Part shown: positions 33,685-34,319 of the stretch, in pieces
Layout: the number at the start of each line of letters is the position of its first letter
How positions within the stretch are numbered: position 1 is the stretch's first letter
Assembly: GCA_963922815.1 (NCBI GenBank)
Contig: CAWUKD010000020.1
Span: forward strand, 1-34,319
Length of the DNA stretch: 34,319 bases
DNA from: SZUA-146 sp963922815
GTDB taxonomy: Bacteria; Pseudomonadota; Gammaproteobacteria; Steroidobacterales; SZUA-146
Reading direction: 5' to 3'
The notes under the pieces: model-generated
Databases searched by the model: none
What the model saw: only the letters and a program-made list of their open reading frames with translations
What the model was told of the DNA's origin: nothing
Made by a program: the position numbers and the translations under genes

Positions 33685-34319
33685 ATGATGCACCTGACCA
33701 AAAGATTAATGCTGCTTTGCTTCGCAACATTCGTGCTCACGGCGGTCGACGCTGACGCAGAATACTATCTCGAACTGGGGGCAAACTGTATCAGCGCGGA
33801 AGAGCCGGGTACCTGCATGGAATCCTACGGCTTTAAGTGTCACCGCATGGAGCTGCCGGGCAAATCGTTTGAAGCGTTTGCGCTTGGATGCAATCTGGCG
33901 TTAGCGGACGGTCGCTCCCACTTTGTGCAGATGCTCAATGACGACGGCGAGTGGAATATCGAAGTTGAAAGAACCTCATCGCGGGACGTGGTTACGATGG
34001 AGCAATTTCCGAGTGACTCCGACTCTTTGCTGATGGACTACATTCAGACCGAAATGCAGGAGATACGGGTAACCAGCAACGGCGGCGAGTCGATTCCGGG
34101 GTTTGACAAGGCACTGAGTTTTCATGCGGGTGCTCGCAAATTTGGCGACGAGGTCGTTATTCGCAGCCTGTGTGGCGTTAACTATCAGGGCGAACTCGAT
34201 GCCAATCTCGAAACGGCGGCCAGAAGCGCGTGCGAAAAAATTCTGCTTCGTGAAATCATGATTCGCAGTCAGTTCACCGAAGACAGTCCGTACCGCGCTG
34301 CCGGCGCCAACGACATCAC
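33685..34319 (+). CDS. Secreted hypothetical protein, cut by the window end
   Basis: An open frame from ATG 33685 (or 33688) runs off the window without a stop, giving at least 211 residues. The start is MMHLTKRLMLLCFATFVLTAVDADA, a Sec signal peptide with cleavage after ADA. The mature part carries paired cysteines (CISAEEPGTCMESYGFKC, then LGCNLAL, SLCGVN, SACEK), which suggests disulfide bonds in the periplasm. No strong ribosome-binding site precedes it. No family is recognised. Confidence 0.65.
   Translation, partial: MMHLTKRLMLLCFATFVLTAVDADAEYYLELGANCISAEEPGTCMESYGFKCHRMELPGKSFEAFALGCNLALADGRSHFVQMLNDDGEWNIEVERTSSRDVVTMEQFPSDSDSLLMDYIQTEMQEIRVTSNGGESIPGFDKALSFHAGARKFGDEVVIRSLCGVNYQGELDANLETAARSACEKILLREIMIRSQFTEDSPYRAAGANDI

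Noticed and set aside
1..34319. tRNA, rRNA, CRISPR, riboswitch or transposase genes
   Set aside because: No conserved stems, repeat-spacer pattern or recombinase motif was seen by eye; a covariance-model search would be the decisive test.

Overview
The window looks like chromosomal DNA of a moderately GC-rich gammaproteobacterium, probably a free-living aquatic or marine one. The basis is the gene mix: several outer-membrane beta-barrel proteins, a patatin of the outer-membrane (PlpD) type, a KefB/KefC-type antiporter, Tat-exported molybdenum hydroxylase subunits, a glutathionyl-hydroquinone reductase and REP-like palindromes between genes. I see no rRNA, tRNA, CRISPR array, transposase, integrase or phage gene. 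The taxonomic guess is inference only.

Layout. 1-3.5 kb: a redoxin and an NnrU-like membrane protein (minus strand), a 590-bp intergenic stretch with a MITE/REP-like element, then a cysteine synthase fused to a C-terminal glutaredoxin. 3.5-4.05 kb: intergenic block with a perfect hairpin, a 15-bp tandem array and a REP palindrome. 4-8.4 kb: patatin/POTRA/barrel protein and a KefC-like antiporter. 8.5-10.3 kb: a membrane-anchored LytTR regulator divergent from an outer-membrane barrel gene, with ACCGCTT direct repeats between them. 10.4-16 kb: alkylsulfatase-like MBL lipoprotein, glutathionyl-hydroquinone reductase, a DoxX protein divergent from a LysR regulator with back-to-back promoter-like elements, and an outer-membrane barrel protein.

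16.2-20.5 kb is the most unusual part. A 1,120-residue protein has an N-terminal CpXC-like zinc ribbon, a long helical middle and a C-terminal CHAT (caspase-like) peptidase domain with His and Cys in place. A 130-residue protein with one membrane segment starts 16 bp away on the opposite strand, and a 118-residue CxxC protein lies downstream of the CHAT gene. The arrangement resembles caspase-like conflict or regulated-death modules, but function is inference.

20.7-34.3 kb: a Tat-type DUF885 lipoprotein; a ToxR/CadC-like membrane winged-helix regulator divergent from a lipoprotein; a two-gene signalling operon (propeller-PAS-GGDEF-EAL sensor overlapping an HDOD gene by one base); a small membrane protein and IorA/IorB-type molybdenum hydroxylase subunits; and a secreted protein cut by the window end. 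Three regulator genes (LytTR, LysR, ToxR-like) each sit divergently beside a membrane or envelope gene, with repeat structures in the shared intergenic region that fit local regulation.
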